DNA of 64,000 nt, taken from NCBI GenBank assembly GCA_022575985.1, contig JAKSXM010000014.1:8122001-8186000 (forward strand), in the 5' to 3' direction. Of this stretch, positions 21,942 to 32,789 are shown in pieces (position 1 is the first letter of the stretch; each line of letters opens with the position of its first letter). Origin of the DNA: Anagrus nilaparvatae. Taxonomy: Eukaryota > Arthropoda > Insecta > Hymenoptera > Mymaridae. The notes under the pieces are model-generated. The model had not been told where the DNA came from and made no database searches. It saw nothing but the letters and a program-made list of their open reading frames with translations. A program made the translations under genes and the position numbers.

Positions 21942-23550
21942 ACGACAAGCCTTACACTAAAATAACCTAAGAAAGCAGGCTCTAATAAAATAACGACACG
22001 TCAAGCCTTACAGTAGCGTAACCTAAGGAAGTAGGCTATAATAAAAAACGACACGTCAAGCCCTTACACTAACATAACCTAAGGAAGTAGGCTATAATAA
22101 AAAACGACAAGTCAAGCCTTACAGTAGCGTAACTTAAGGAAGTGGGCTATATTAAAAAATGACACGTCAAGCCTTACAGTAGCGTAACCTAAGGAAAAAG
22201 ACTATAATAAAATAACGACACGTCAAGCCTTACAGTAGCGTAACCTAAGGAAGTAGGCTATAATAAAAAAATACACGTCAAGCCTTACAGTAGCGTAACC
22301 TAAGGAAGTAGGCTATAATAAAAAACGACACGTCAAGCCTTACAGTAGCGTAACCTAAGGAAGTAGGCTATAATAAAAAACGACACGTCAAGCCTTACAG
22401 TAACGTAACCTAAGGAAGTAGGCTATAATAAAATAACGACACGTCAAGCCCTTACACTAACATAACCTAAGAAAAAAGACTATAATAAAATAACGACCCG
22501 TCAAGCCCTTACACTAACATAACCTAAGGAAAAAGACTATAATAAAATAACGACACGTCAAGCCTTACAGTAGCGTAACCTAAGGATGTAGGCTATAATA
22601 AAAAACGACACGTCAAGCCTTACAGTAACGTAACCTAAGGAAGTGAGCTATAATAAAAAATGACACGTCAAGCCTTACAGTAGCGTAACGTAAGGAAGTA
22701 GGCTATAATAAAAAACTACACGTCAAGCCTTACCGTAGCGTAACCTAAGGAAGTAGGCTGTAATAAAAAACTACACGTCAAGCCTTACAGTAGCGTAACC
22801 TAAGGAAGTAGGCCATAATAAAAAACTACACGTCAAGCCTTACAGTAGCGTACCCTAAGGAAGTAGGCTATAATAAAAAACTACACGTCAAGCCTTACAG
22901 TAGCGTAACCTAAGGAAGTAGGCTATAATAAAAAACGACACGTCAAGCCTTACAGTAACGTAACCTAAGGAAGTAGGCTATAATAAAATAACGACACGTC
23001 AAGCCCTTACACTAACATAACCTAAGGAAAAAGACTATAATAAAATAACGACCCGTCAAGCCCTTACACTAACATAACCTAAGGAAAAAGACTATAATAA
23101 AATAACGACAAGTCAAGCCTTACAGTAGCGTAACCTAAGGATGTAGGCTATAATAAAAAACAACACGTCAAGCCTTACAGTAACGTAACCTAAGGAAGTG
23201 GGCTATAATAAAAAATGACACGTCAAGCCTTACAGTAGCGTAACGTAAGGAAGTAGGCTATAATAAAAAACTACACGTCAAGCCTTACAGTAGCGTAACC
23301 TAAGGAAGTAGGCTACAATAAAATAACGACCTGTCAAGCCCTTACACTAACATAACCTAAGGAAGTATGCTATAATGAAATAACGACACGTCAAGCCCTT
23401 ACACTAACATAACCTAAGGAAGTATGCTATAATAAATTAACGACACGTCAAGCCTTACAGTAACGTAACCTAAGGAAGTAAGCTATAATAAAAAACGACA
23501 CGTCAAGCCTTACAGTAACGTAACCTAAGGAAGTAGGATATAATAAAATA
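21942..23550. repeat. 55-bp satellite array, left (about 29 units)
   Basis: The unit is roughly CGACACGTCAAGCCTTACAG followed by TAGCGTAACCTAAGGAAGTA and GGCTATAATAAAAAA, period 55. A variant with CCCTTACACTAACATAACC is interspersed. The variant order recurs about 555 bp apart (22491 against 23046), i.e. a ten-unit higher-order repeat. There is no coding potential. Confidence 0.95.
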
Positions 23551-23904
23551 TTTAATGTGGTCAACTGGTGCATTTTAAGTAAAAAAAACATCATATTCGT
23601 GTTTAGTGACCCAAAAAATATAAGTAACCGATAATAATTTAAATAAACCCGAAATTGCAACTAGAGCTATAAGATTGATTTATTTTTTTATTTCATCAGA
23701 CTTACACTCATCTCAAGGGTTATTTTTATCAGAGAAAATTATATTTAAGGTAGCTCCCGGTTTTAGGTCCGTAGATTTTAGGGTGAGATCAGAGTGGGGC
23801 ATAACTAATTAATTAAATTTTATTAATTATTTTATGGATATGCGAATATTTAGAAGTTATTATTAATAATAATGCATTTTCTTATATAATGAGTGTTACT
23901 GTTA
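23551..23904. other. Unique centre of the giant foldback
   Basis: About 350 bp of AT-rich single-copy sequence separate the two oppositely oriented satellite arrays. GTGTTTAGTGACCCAAAA near 23600 resembles GAGTTTAGTGACCCGAAAG near 17582 in the neighbouring foldback, suggesting related elements. Confidence 0.6.
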
Positions 23905-24595
23905 CTGTAAGGCTTGACGTGTCGTTTTTTATTATAGCCCACTTCCTTAGGTTACTCTACTGTAAGGCTTGACGTGTCGTTTTTTATTATAGCTTACTTC
24001 CTTAGGTTACGTTACTGTAAGGCTTGACATGTCGTTATTTTATTATAGCCCACTTCCTTAGGTTACGCTACTGTAAGGCTTGACGTGTCGTTTTTTATTA
24101 TAGCCTACTTCCTTAGGTTATGTTAGTGTAAGGGCTTGACGTGTCGTTTTTTATTATAGCCTACTTCCTTAGGTTACGCTACTGTAAGGATTGACGTGTC
24201 ATTTTTTATTATAGCCCACTTCCTTAGGTTACGCTACTGTAAGGCTTGACGTGTAGTTTTTTATTATAGCCTACTTCCTTAGGTTACGCTACTTTAAGGT
24301 TTGACGTGTAGTTTTTTATTATAGCCTACTTCCTTAGGTTACGCTACTGTAAGGCTTGACCTGTCATTTTTTATTATAGCCCACTTCCTTAGGTTACGTT
24401 ACTGTAAGGCTTGACGTGTCGTTATTTTATTATAGTCTTTTTCCTTAGGTTATGTTAGTGTAAGGGCTTAACGTTTCGTTATTTTATTATAGCCTACTTC
24501 CTTAGGTTACACTACTGTAAGGCTTGACGTGTCGTTATTTTATTAAAGCCTGCTTTCTTAGGTTATTTTAGTGTAAGGCTTGTCGTATCATTTTT
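23905..24595. repeat. 55-bp satellite array, right (about 12 units, inverted)
   Basis: These are the same monomers as at 21942-23550 in reverse orientation (GTAAGGCTTGACGTGTCGTT, TTATTATAGCCTACTTCCTT). The array is shorter than the left one, so the two have changed length independently. Confidence 0.95.
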
Positions 24596-24645
24596 TTATA
24601 TTGTGGGTGATTGGTCCATATCTGGAAAAAATTGGATATCATGCT

Positions 24646-24906
24646 TGAACAATATTGAAGTAATTTATAGGTTAATTGGTGGAATATTGGAGTGGATGAA
24701 AGTGGATGAAAAATAACTGATACTGTGATTAATATGATGATAAGATGATTTATTAATACGTGTGTACTGGTATACGGCTGAGTGCGTACTGTCGACTGAC
24801 AGGTAGCGCTTGATATTACCTATCTCTTTCTAACATATACATTAAAGCGTGTATACATTATTATATTATAATAAAGACATATTTACAATAGTTACAATCC
24901 GCAACA
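24646..24906 (-). repeat. 3' LTR of BEL-like element
   Basis: On the minus strand it begins TGTTGCGGATTGTAAC and ends ATATTGTTCA. It is about 97% identical to the partner at 27891. Confidence 0.9.
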
Positions 24907-25739
24907 TTCTCCCGGCTTAATTTTTTATCAAGGTAAAAAATTGAAAAAGAATTTAAGAATTAAAATATTATTTACAAACAAATTTTTTTAAATAACATTA
25001 TTATGTGTTTTTAAAAAGTCTAACAATTTAAATACATAATTATAGATTTGTATCTTCACAATTTTAATTAAAAGAATATAATATTAATTTGAAGATATTT
25101 AAGTATTTTGTTTAAAAAATGAGTTTATATATACAATGAGAATGAATACAATAATATTAAAGAACATATAATATTAATTTACATTAAGATTTACATTATT
25201 GATTTAAATCAAGATGATTATCAATAACTATCACCAATTAAAACGATCCTAGCAATCAATAAGAGTACTTACGATTATGATTTGTGATTAACAAAACAAG
25301 TATAAATTTAAAAAATCATTTGAGGACTAAGTTTAAGATTTATAGTTTACAACTGATCTGCTAACATAATTTAATTGTTTTTGAGAAACTCAGTCTAACC
25401 TTCTTAAACCAGAATTAAAAGTAATTTACATCATTAACATGATTTGATTAATTTTAAGATTATTTTTACAATTTCATCTCATCTATGTGATTATAAAATG
25501 TGGTTCAGTATTCCTCCCCACTTAATTTTACATCACAGATGAAAAATTATTAATTAAATTATAGATTGAGATAAAATTATAAAATTATAGTATAAAAACA
25601 TTATAGCATGAATTATTATTGAATAAAGTTTTAGTATAAAAATTACCTAAGAGTATTATTTAGGATTTAAGATTATGTGATTTTGAACTTGAGTAAATTT
25701 TTTCATGTTATAGTAGTACATAGAATGCATTTCTATGAT

Positions 25740-25985
25740 TGACATCCACCACTATCCTATCTTTTTATAAGAATATGGATTAATGAGTTTTTGGTCGAGA
25801 AATGTCGGTGATTTTTTAAGAATTTACGTTAAACATTTGCTACTCTCCTATCATTGATTAGAATACGGATTATTGAGTTTTATCGCAAAATGTTGAGAGA
25901 AAATATATAAATTTACAGATTTTGACATCTACCACTCTCCTATCTTGAACAGAATACGGATTATTGAGATTTGTAAGAAATGTCA
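25740..25985. repeat. ~100-bp imperfect repeats inside the BEL-like element
   Basis: Three successive copies share a 'CTCCTATC...AGAATACGGATTATTGAG' pattern (about 25745, 25845 and 25925). They are noncoding and their role is unknown. Confidence 0.7.
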
Positions 25986-27285
25986 TTATAAGTAAATGTA
26001 ATTATAAGACAAGAAATTATCGTAATGAATTATCATTATAATTAATGAATTTAGATAATTCATGACAAAATTTACTAAGTTTTTAAAATTTTTATAGAAA
26101 ATTTAAGAATATTTAATTGTATTATAAATATCAAAATTTGAATAAGAAAGTTAAACCTTGCCTCCCGAGAACAATGATATACGTTATAGATTTTATAATC
26201 GAGCATTACGACTTATATTTGAGTAAATGATTAAAAAGTAAATAATAAAAATCTAACATATTTTAAACACAGTCCTCATGACAAAGAAAACTATATCTTG
26301 ATTGATGAGATCTGCAAATGATGTCCAGGTACTCCCACTGATTGACAAGACAGCCCGAACAGCTACAGCTTATGATAGACCTCTTGATGTCGACCATTTA
26401 ATATAGAGACCTAGGTAACATCAAGTTAATTAGAAATATGATCAAGATATAAATAACATATAATTAAAATTTTAAGAATATTGTAAAGACAAATGTAAGA
26501 GATAGAGTTTCTTTTTTTTTATAATACAACTTTAAATTTTTATTTTAATTTGTTAGAACTTAAAATAGTATTTTAAATAATAAAATTAAAATTGTAACTT
26601 TAAAATATTAATTTAGAACAAAATAAATATTATGTTTTAATCACCGAAAGAAATCAAGAGTAGAAGTGCATTGATTGCTGTATAGAAATAAGGTACTAGT
26701 AAGAGTATGATCTGATTTCTTCGAATGATTTTTAGCGTAGAATAGAAATTTGAACATCTCTATCTTTTTCTACATAGAATTTCGAACATCTCTATCTCTT
26801 TTTAACATATAGTATATATTAGTATTGTACGATACAGAAGTTTGAATTTTTTAATTTAATCATACGTGAAGTTGAATTTTAATTATTGGTTTAACTTTAT
26901 ATTAATTATTATTATAAAATAAATTTTGAATTTATTTATTAGAAAAAATTTAAGAAATTAAAAGAATAAAATATTACAAAAAGTGTACTGAAAAAAGAGC
27001 TCAATTATTTTTGTATTATTATTATTATAAAAGAAAATAATTAAAAATAATTAAATAAATTATAATAAAAGAAAAACGTAACTTAAGTTTATAAGAGGCA
27101 CCAGCAGTAGACAAATATTTAGCCACGCTGCAAACAATGAAAATGATTGGAGCCGACGCTTCGGGCCCAGTGCGCCGTCGCGTTTGTACTTGTAGTCGTG
27201 ATGTAGATGCCCCGAAGAGAATATATGATGACGTGATACTAGTTACTGCATGATGCCGTCGTTGATATGAGTAAGTGAGAGCGAA

Positions 27286-27308
27286 GAGAGAGAGAGAGAG
27301 AGAGAAAG
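27286..27308. repeat. (AG)n microsatellite
   Basis: A short pure AG run inside the BEL-like leader. The neighbouring 27110-27260 is unusually GC-rich for this window and, read on the minus strand, lies near the primer-binding site, where packaging signals are expected. Confidence 0.8.
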
Positions 27309-27874
27309 AACTTGAATACGTGCTTCTGCTTCCCAAATATAAAAAATTTGGCGGCAACTGGAGTTTGCTGTCGTCTACTTGAGAAAATGCGTTCGCATGA
27401 CGCTTATATTTCTGATAATATGTGTGTGAGAGAGAAACACGCTGGTATGAATATATTATGCCCCCTCTTCTTGATTTATGACTATTTTCTTTTTTTTTTG
27501 TAATACACTTTTTGTTTTTTAATTTTTATAAATTTTTAAATAATTTATTCTTTAAAATATTATTTTCGCACTCATTAATTTTTTATTTGCTTTCAAATAA
27601 TTAGCTTTATATTTGCAAATATAATTGTATTTAATTTAGAACAGCACGTGTAAATCACTTTTTACAAATTTTGAAAAAACTGTTAATTGATATTTAATCA
27701 CAGCACAATAATATCGATGAGCGTCAGTAAATTTTATTATTATCCACTTTAAATACACCTTAAATATCCAATATCCTTTTTCACTTGAAGAAAAAATTAT
27801 AAAACCTCGTGGTGCTGATTTCTGAGTTTTTTAATTAATTTAATGATTAAATTAAAAAACAATTAGCCAAAAAA

Positions 27875-27890
27875 GGATCGAAGGACCAAA
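27875..27890 (-). promoter_or_regulatory. Primer-binding site (tRNA-Tyr type)
   Basis: The minus-strand sequence TGGTCCTTCGATCC lies two bases inside the 5' LTR. It matches the complement of a tRNA-Tyr acceptor end with CCA except at one position. This fixes the element's orientation as minus. Confidence 0.7.
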
Positions 27891-28151
27891 TGAACAATAT
27901 TGAAGTAATTTAGAGGTTAATTGGTGAAATATTGGAGTGGATGAAAGTGGATGAAAAATAACTGATACTGTGATTAATATGATGATAAGATGATTTATTA
28001 ATACGTGTGTACTGGTATACGGCTGAGTGCGTACTTTCGACTGACAGCTAGCGCTTGATATTACCTATCTCTTTCTAACGTATACATTAAGGCGTGCATA
28101 CATTATTATATTATAATAAAGACATATTTACAATAGTTACAATCCGAAACA
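27891..28151 (-). repeat. 5' LTR of BEL-like element
   Basis: Partner of 24646-24906, of equal length (261 bp), with about eight substitutions between them. The flanking ATGCT repeats mark a single insertion event. Confidence 0.9.
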
Positions 28152-28156
28152 ATGCT

Positions 28157-29869
28157 AGTGTTAAGTGAGCCTAAGAACATATAATCAAGGAAAATTCCAA
28201 ATAAACTGTTAGAAGTTACTAAAATTTGCCTATTGTGGATCAACGAAATATTTTATGTGTTAATTAACCATGAAATTGTAAATATTTAATAAAAATCCCC
28301 ACAAAATTGCTAAAATCAACCAAAAGTTGCCTATTGAGGGTAACTGGATCGTTTTTCTAAATTGTAAAATAGAAATAAATCGATGGTTTTAAATCTAGGA
28401 ATTTCGGGTTTCAAATTCTGGAATTTGTATACCAAAAAAAGAACTATAAATTCCTTGATTGAAAACCTGGAAAGAGAATATTTCCGTTTAATATACATCA
28501 GGAAATAGCCTGAGCTCCTATCACTATAGAGCTCAGCTACACTGAGCACTCGTTCTAGTGACCACGCTAGTACTGAAACTTTTGCGCCCTTGATACTATA
28601 AGTGTATTCAATATATTATAATAAACATTCACCCCTTTTAATTTTTCGTAAAAATAAGCTTTATTTTGCTTTCAGGATATAAAAAAATACATACAACTTA
28701 TTAGTTCCGCACTCAGTCTTAATCAAAAAAAGTAATCAACATTTACAAATTGCTTAAACAACCACCTGCATAATTTTCATCGAAATTGAGCTTTAAATTC
28801 GTATCCAGCGTATAAAAAAATGTATGTAACTTAGTGTCGCACTCAGTAGTAATTCAAAAAAGTAATTATAAACATTTCCTAATTGTTTAAACAATTAATT
28901 AATTAAAAATTGTTTAAGCAATCGTCAGTATAATTTTTAATTAAATTGAGCTTTAAATTTGTATTCAGGGTATAAAAAAATACACGTAACTTAGTGTCGC
29001 ACTCAGTTTTCATACAAAAAAGTAATTATTAACATTTAGTAATTGTTTAAACAATTAAAAATTGTTTAAACAGTTGCCTGTATAATTTTTATTGAAATTA
29101 AGCTTTAAATTTGTATTTAGGGTATAAAAAAATACACGTAACTTATATATATAATAATATATACAATAATGTTACATATTATAGGCCTGCAGTAGGTAAT
29201 AACCTGTACATAGGAGGAATCAGTATATAATAAAAAAAATAATACTTAAAATTAATTAAAATAATAAAACTAAAATTAGTAAAGGGTTAGAGCAACACAT
29301 CTATAAATTAGTTAATTGTTATCATCTATAATTTAGTTAATTGTTTAAACAATTAATCTAAAGTATTATATATTAAAAATTTGTATACTGTAAGTTAAAT
29401 TATATCAGAAAATTTTACTTAACTCACGAACTTTTGAAGCTTGTTAACATTTACAACTTGATTTAGCTAAATTTTGGGTTAATTTTGCAATAATTTGTTA
29501 ATAGCAATTGATCTGTCACTCTTTGGTCAAAATAGACCCCGGGTTCGGATTTAGCAGATCAAAAAACATATAATACACCTATTTTTATCCACGGGCCTAA
29601 AAAATAAAAAATTGGGTTTCAAAATACATTAGTGGCGGCCCGACTATATTAAAAATTATTTATTTAATTTAATAATTATTTAATAATTATAATAGTTATT
29701 CCCTTTTTCTCTTTTCTTTTATCCGTTAATATCCCCACTACCAGGCGAGCCCGCCGCGCGTAAAATAGATGGAATTGTATGGAATTGTCGAGAATTAGAA
29801 TTGTTTGGAATTGTTTAGAATTGGAATTGCCGTGGAATCGTTACACAATTCCGAGTGGAGAACCCCTTG
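28157..29869. repeat. Right arm of the giant inverted repeat (outer part)
   Basis: Reverse complement of 20280-21895 with scattered substitutions and a local expansion near 29140-29480 that has no equal on the left. A 72-codon minus-strand frame at 28331-28549 mirrors the one in the left arm. Confidence 0.85.
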
Positions 29870-29876
29870 CATAAGA

Positions 29877-30611
29877 CATAGTCAAGAAAACCATTTTTCA
29901 GCTTTATTCAGAGCGTAGAAAAAATGAAATAGAAAATTATCATTTTTAAAAATTATTTTTTTAAAAACCATATAAGACCGAAAAATAGCCGCCATTTTGT
30001 ACCCTTTGAACCTAAAACCTTAAAATTTGGTATGGTATCATATGAACGTATACCAAACCCAACCCAATTAGTTTTTTTCAAATCCCCGACTTTTACCTTT
30101 CCATTAGTAAAGTTTCACTAAGAATTACTCATATAGTATAAATAGTTTGTACAATAGGATCCTGGCGCGCGATACGTACCTGGCCCGCCTCTAAAAATCT
30201 TAGTTTCCATTTCTACTTCTAAAACTTCATACGCTGTTATTGCATCGACAGACACATATATACATACTAATTGAATTCTAAAAAGGTATTCAAATATTCA
30301 TATCATTTCATATCATTTTATATCATTTTATTGGGTTTTTTAATTGATTTTATCATCATGATAAGTTTATTTTCATTCGATATCAATAAACTATTGCCTG
30401 GGAAATGCTGCCACCTACATACATTATTAAAATATTCAAATATTAAAAGTAGCAACGTTCCCCAGACATATTTGTTCCGTGTTCGTATTTATCTAAAGCA
30501 TCATGACCGGCGCCTGTCATGATACCTATATATTATTTTGCCGCGCAATCTTCTCTCTCTTACTTTCTGTTCTTTAGTTATACATATGCATACGTATACA
30601 ACTGTCCTAAG
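29877..30611. other. Noncoding spacer
   Basis: No gene supported. It holds GC-rich words (GGCGCGCGATACG near 30155) and ATATCATTTTATATCATT repeats near 30300. The 83-codon frame at 30271 is hydrophobic and low in complexity, with no recognised domain. Confidence 0.5.
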
Positions 30612-30927
30612 TGTTACGTCTGCATTAGTGAAATATTAATACCGTTACTTAATTGATCATTAATGTAACCGAACTGGTCAATACCTGATAGTTAATGTTT
30701 AAAAATGAATGCCGTAAAGCTCATGTACTGATGTCGATGGTATTTTTAAAAAGCCATCGACGAATATACACGAGTATACTGAAAATCTATATATATGAAC
30801 GTCTTATCAGTGTATATACTATATAAGTTGAACCCGCTCTTGTAATCAAATTTATGAATGAGCAACAATATTTCGTATTTATGGATTAACCCAACTCTTT
30901 AGCCTTGCATCCTGGGATACTACGGTA
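30612..30927 (-). repeat. 3' LTR of Gypsy element
   Basis: On the plus strand it runs from TGTTACGTCTGCATTAG to GGGATACTACGG. It is about 95% identical to 35263-35578. Both copies contain a hairpin CGATGGTATTTTTAAAAAGCCATCG. Confidence 0.88.
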
Positions 30928-30929
30928 TG

Positions 30930-31831
30930 TAGCTATCACCCAAAGTTACAGAATTTAATTTTCTAAAATCCAAACAAAGTCGATGTTTTACCACCCCCTG
31001 GGCGTTTGGCTTCTATGGAACCAGCAAAATACCAGAATTATATGCTGAGAAACTTGGAACTATGATACCCTCCTTCAAGAGTTTCGTTATTTGCTCCTTA
31101 AGTTCCTCAGCCAGGAATGGATTAATTCTGTACTGCTTTGTATGAATTGGCAGCTCAATTGGATGCTCGAGATTTGATAATTCCTTGATTTTCTTGATCC
31201 TTTCCTCTGGACTAAATACCAACACCCTAACTTTACCTTTTCTGCTACACTTTATTTTATCCAGTACTTCTATAGCTTTTTCAAATATATTAGGCATAAA
31301 CTTAGGTTTCTCTACTTCTAATACTGTTAACAAATTAAATAGACCTTGAGTATTTATTTCCTTAAAATCTATATTATCTAATATGACATTTGTTAACGCT
31401 ATTATATCTTGTTTATTATAATCACTAAGATTATTTTCTTCTAACATGTCTAAAATTAGGTCTTTTAATAATGAAACTTGTTTCAAAAAATAAGTTTCTT
31501 CTTCGGAATTATGTACAAACCTATGTTCAGACAATGTGTTAATTCTATCAGCTAAACCTTTTTTATGTTTAACTAATTTCTTATAACTGAAGCTTTCAGC
31601 CTCATCTACCTTATTAATACCTATTTTCTGATTTATTTTATCTAAATTATCGACTATTTTTACTATTAATTCTAGCACCGGAGAGCAAATATGGTTACTA
31701 ACTTCTAAATACGTCATGAGCTTATCCAACTGTTTTAAAATTTCTCTGACCTCTAACAGCGTTAGTGATGTTTTTTCTAATAAAAACCTTTTAGCCATGG
31801 CAATTAACGCTCTATAATCATCAATTGCCAT
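30930..31831 (-). pseudogene. Gypsy pol remnant: linker and start of reverse transcriptase
   Basis: A 272-codon frame (31831-31013) has a long helical region and then the hallmark opening of a Gypsy reverse transcriptase: the tail KLLKEGIIVPS at about residues 248-258, followed by the SAY-x-SGILLVP block. The strand-specific reading continues after an in-frame stop with the LDFRKLN motif (about 30960), then ends at the LTR. The catalytic YxDD, RNase H and integrase parts are absent. The DNA is in effect a truncated pol gene that cannot yield an active enzyme. Its neighbours upstream are the repeat-rich segment and the protease. Confidence 0.8.
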
Positions 31832-31844
31832 AGGTATTAAATCC

Positions 31845-32354
31845 TTACTTTTTGCTAAAAACCCTAAAAGGGTTTATTATAGTTTTATTACTTTTTGAAA
31901 AAACTACAAGATTTCTGCTGGTGCTCTCCTCCGGTTCATTGGCCGATTTACTGATGCTTTGCTGAGGTTCTGAGGCCATTCCACTGATGCTTTGCTGAGG
32001 TTCTGAGGCCATTCCACTGATGCTTTGCTGAGGTTCTGCGGAGGTTCTGCTTTGCTGAGGTTCTGCGGCCGCTTCACAGATGCTCTGCTGAGGTTCTGCG
32101 GCCGCTTCACTGATGCTCTGCTGAGGTTCTGCTGAGGTTCTGCTAATGTTTTCCTTAGATTCTGCTGTGGTACCGTTAATGTTCTGCCGAGGTTCTGCTG
32201 AGGTTCTGTTATTTTTTTCCTGAGGTTCTGCTGAGGTACCGCTAATGTTCTGCCGAGGTTCTGCTGAGGTTCTGCTGATGCTTTGCTGAGGTTCTGCTGA
32301 AGTTCTGCTAATGCTCTGAGAAACTTTAACTTTTAAGGGTTTAATGGGAAACAA
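31845..32354 (-). CDS. Repeat-rich TSAEPQQ segment of Gypsy pol
   Basis: A 169-codon frame made largely of about fifteen imperfect 10-12-residue repeats of the type SISRTSAEPQQ, with variants SEAAAEPQQ and SGMASEPQQ. The DNA repeats are GCTGAGGTTCTGC-like on the plus strand. It lies between the protease and the reverse transcriptase, where other Gypsy elements have a short linker, so it is probably an expanded linker or the tail of a broken frame rather than a separate gene. Another frame (32110-31904) reads through the same repeats and is treated as a shadow. No function is known. Confidence 0.5.
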   Translation of the reverse strand: MFPIKPLKVKVSQSISRTSAEPQQSISRTSAEPRQNISGTSAEPQEKNNRTSAEPRQNINGTTAESKENISRTSAEPQQSISEAAAEPQQSICEAAAEPQQSRTSAEPQQSISGMASEPQQSISGMASEPQQSISKSANEPEESTSRNLVVFSKSNKTIINPFRVFSKK

Positions 32355-32449
32355 GGCGTACTACTACTATCTTCTACTGCCTGAGTACAAGGAAATGAAT
32401 TTTTTCCAATTTCTAAACATCCTTCCTTAAAATTCAAATTCGCTTTTGT

Positions 32450-32686
32450 CTACCATAACATTATATTACCAATGAAACCGTCCTGATCAATAGGAAAATT
32501 ATCACTTACTATATGAAAAACAGATTTATAATCACCGAATTTTAAATATACTTTTTCTAAAGTTGGAACGGTTGGATCAGTAATACCACTTAATCTAATT
32601 ATACTATTTTTATCTACATTTACACAATTGGGCACCGCAAAATTTTTAATTAAATTTGCATTTGCATCCGAGTCGACTAAAAACAA
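32450..32686 (-). pseudogene. Gypsy aspartic protease remnant
   Basis: A 78-codon frame begins near the active-site loop. FLVDSDANANLI is the position of the D-(S/T)-G catalytic triad, but Gly is replaced by Asp, which should abolish activity. The later motif GFIGNIML is a degenerate form of the conserved G-x-D-hydrophobic loop (the usual ILGxDLL). The protease would have matured Gag-Pol. The start Met is incidental; the open reading continues a little upstream. It sits between the zinc knuckle and the TSAEPQQ repeat segment. Confidence 0.7.
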
Positions 32687-32789
32687 ATAAGATTTTACCA
32701 GCGACTCGGATACTATGCTAACCGTTGGCGTTTGGCTGCCCTTACTTAGATGTATATGAACTATTGGTTCATTGAACTCGGGGCACTCT

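Larger units (their letters stand above)
24646..28151 (-). mobile_element. Non-autonomous BEL/Pao-like LTR element
   Basis: It is bounded by 261-bp direct repeats (24646-24906, 27891-28151) that differ at about eight positions by my count, and flanked by the 5-bp duplication ATGCT (24641-24645, 28152-28156). Read on the minus strand, the 5' LTR is followed by TTTGGTCCTTCGATCC, complementary to the 3' end of tRNA-Tyr, and the 3' LTR is preceded by the purine-rich AAGCCGGGAGAA. These two signals are familiar from BEL/Pao elements. The 3-kb interior has no gag or pol frame, so it must have depended on proteins made elsewhere. It interrupts the right arm of the giant foldback. Confidence 0.88.
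20280..29869. mobile_element. Giant foldback-like element with satellite-bearing inverted arms
   Basis: The ends CAAGGGGTTCTCCACTCGG (20280) and its complement CCGAGTGGAGAACCCCTTG (to 29869) are perfect inverted repeats. They are flanked by a 7-bp direct repeat CATAAGA (20273-20279, 29870-29876). Inverted homology covers about 1.6 kb of each arm and then a 55-bp satellite array in opposite orientations, with a ~350-bp unique centre. The right arm is split by a BEL-like LTR element. No transposase is found. Long inverted repeats made partly of tandem units resemble Drosophila Foldback elements in layout, while CA-G-rich ends with a 7-8-bp duplication would fit hAT. The class is unresolved. Confidence 0.8.

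Noticed and set aside
21942..23550. CRISPR-like regular repeats
   Set aside because: The spacing between conserved parts is itself repeated, not unique; the units are contiguous 55-bp satellite monomers, and the context is eukaryotic.
27025..27503. Opposing frames of 110 and 63 codons in the BEL-like leader
   Set aside because: They overlap an (AG)n run and have Ser/Leu repeats; no gag or envelope similarity is visible.
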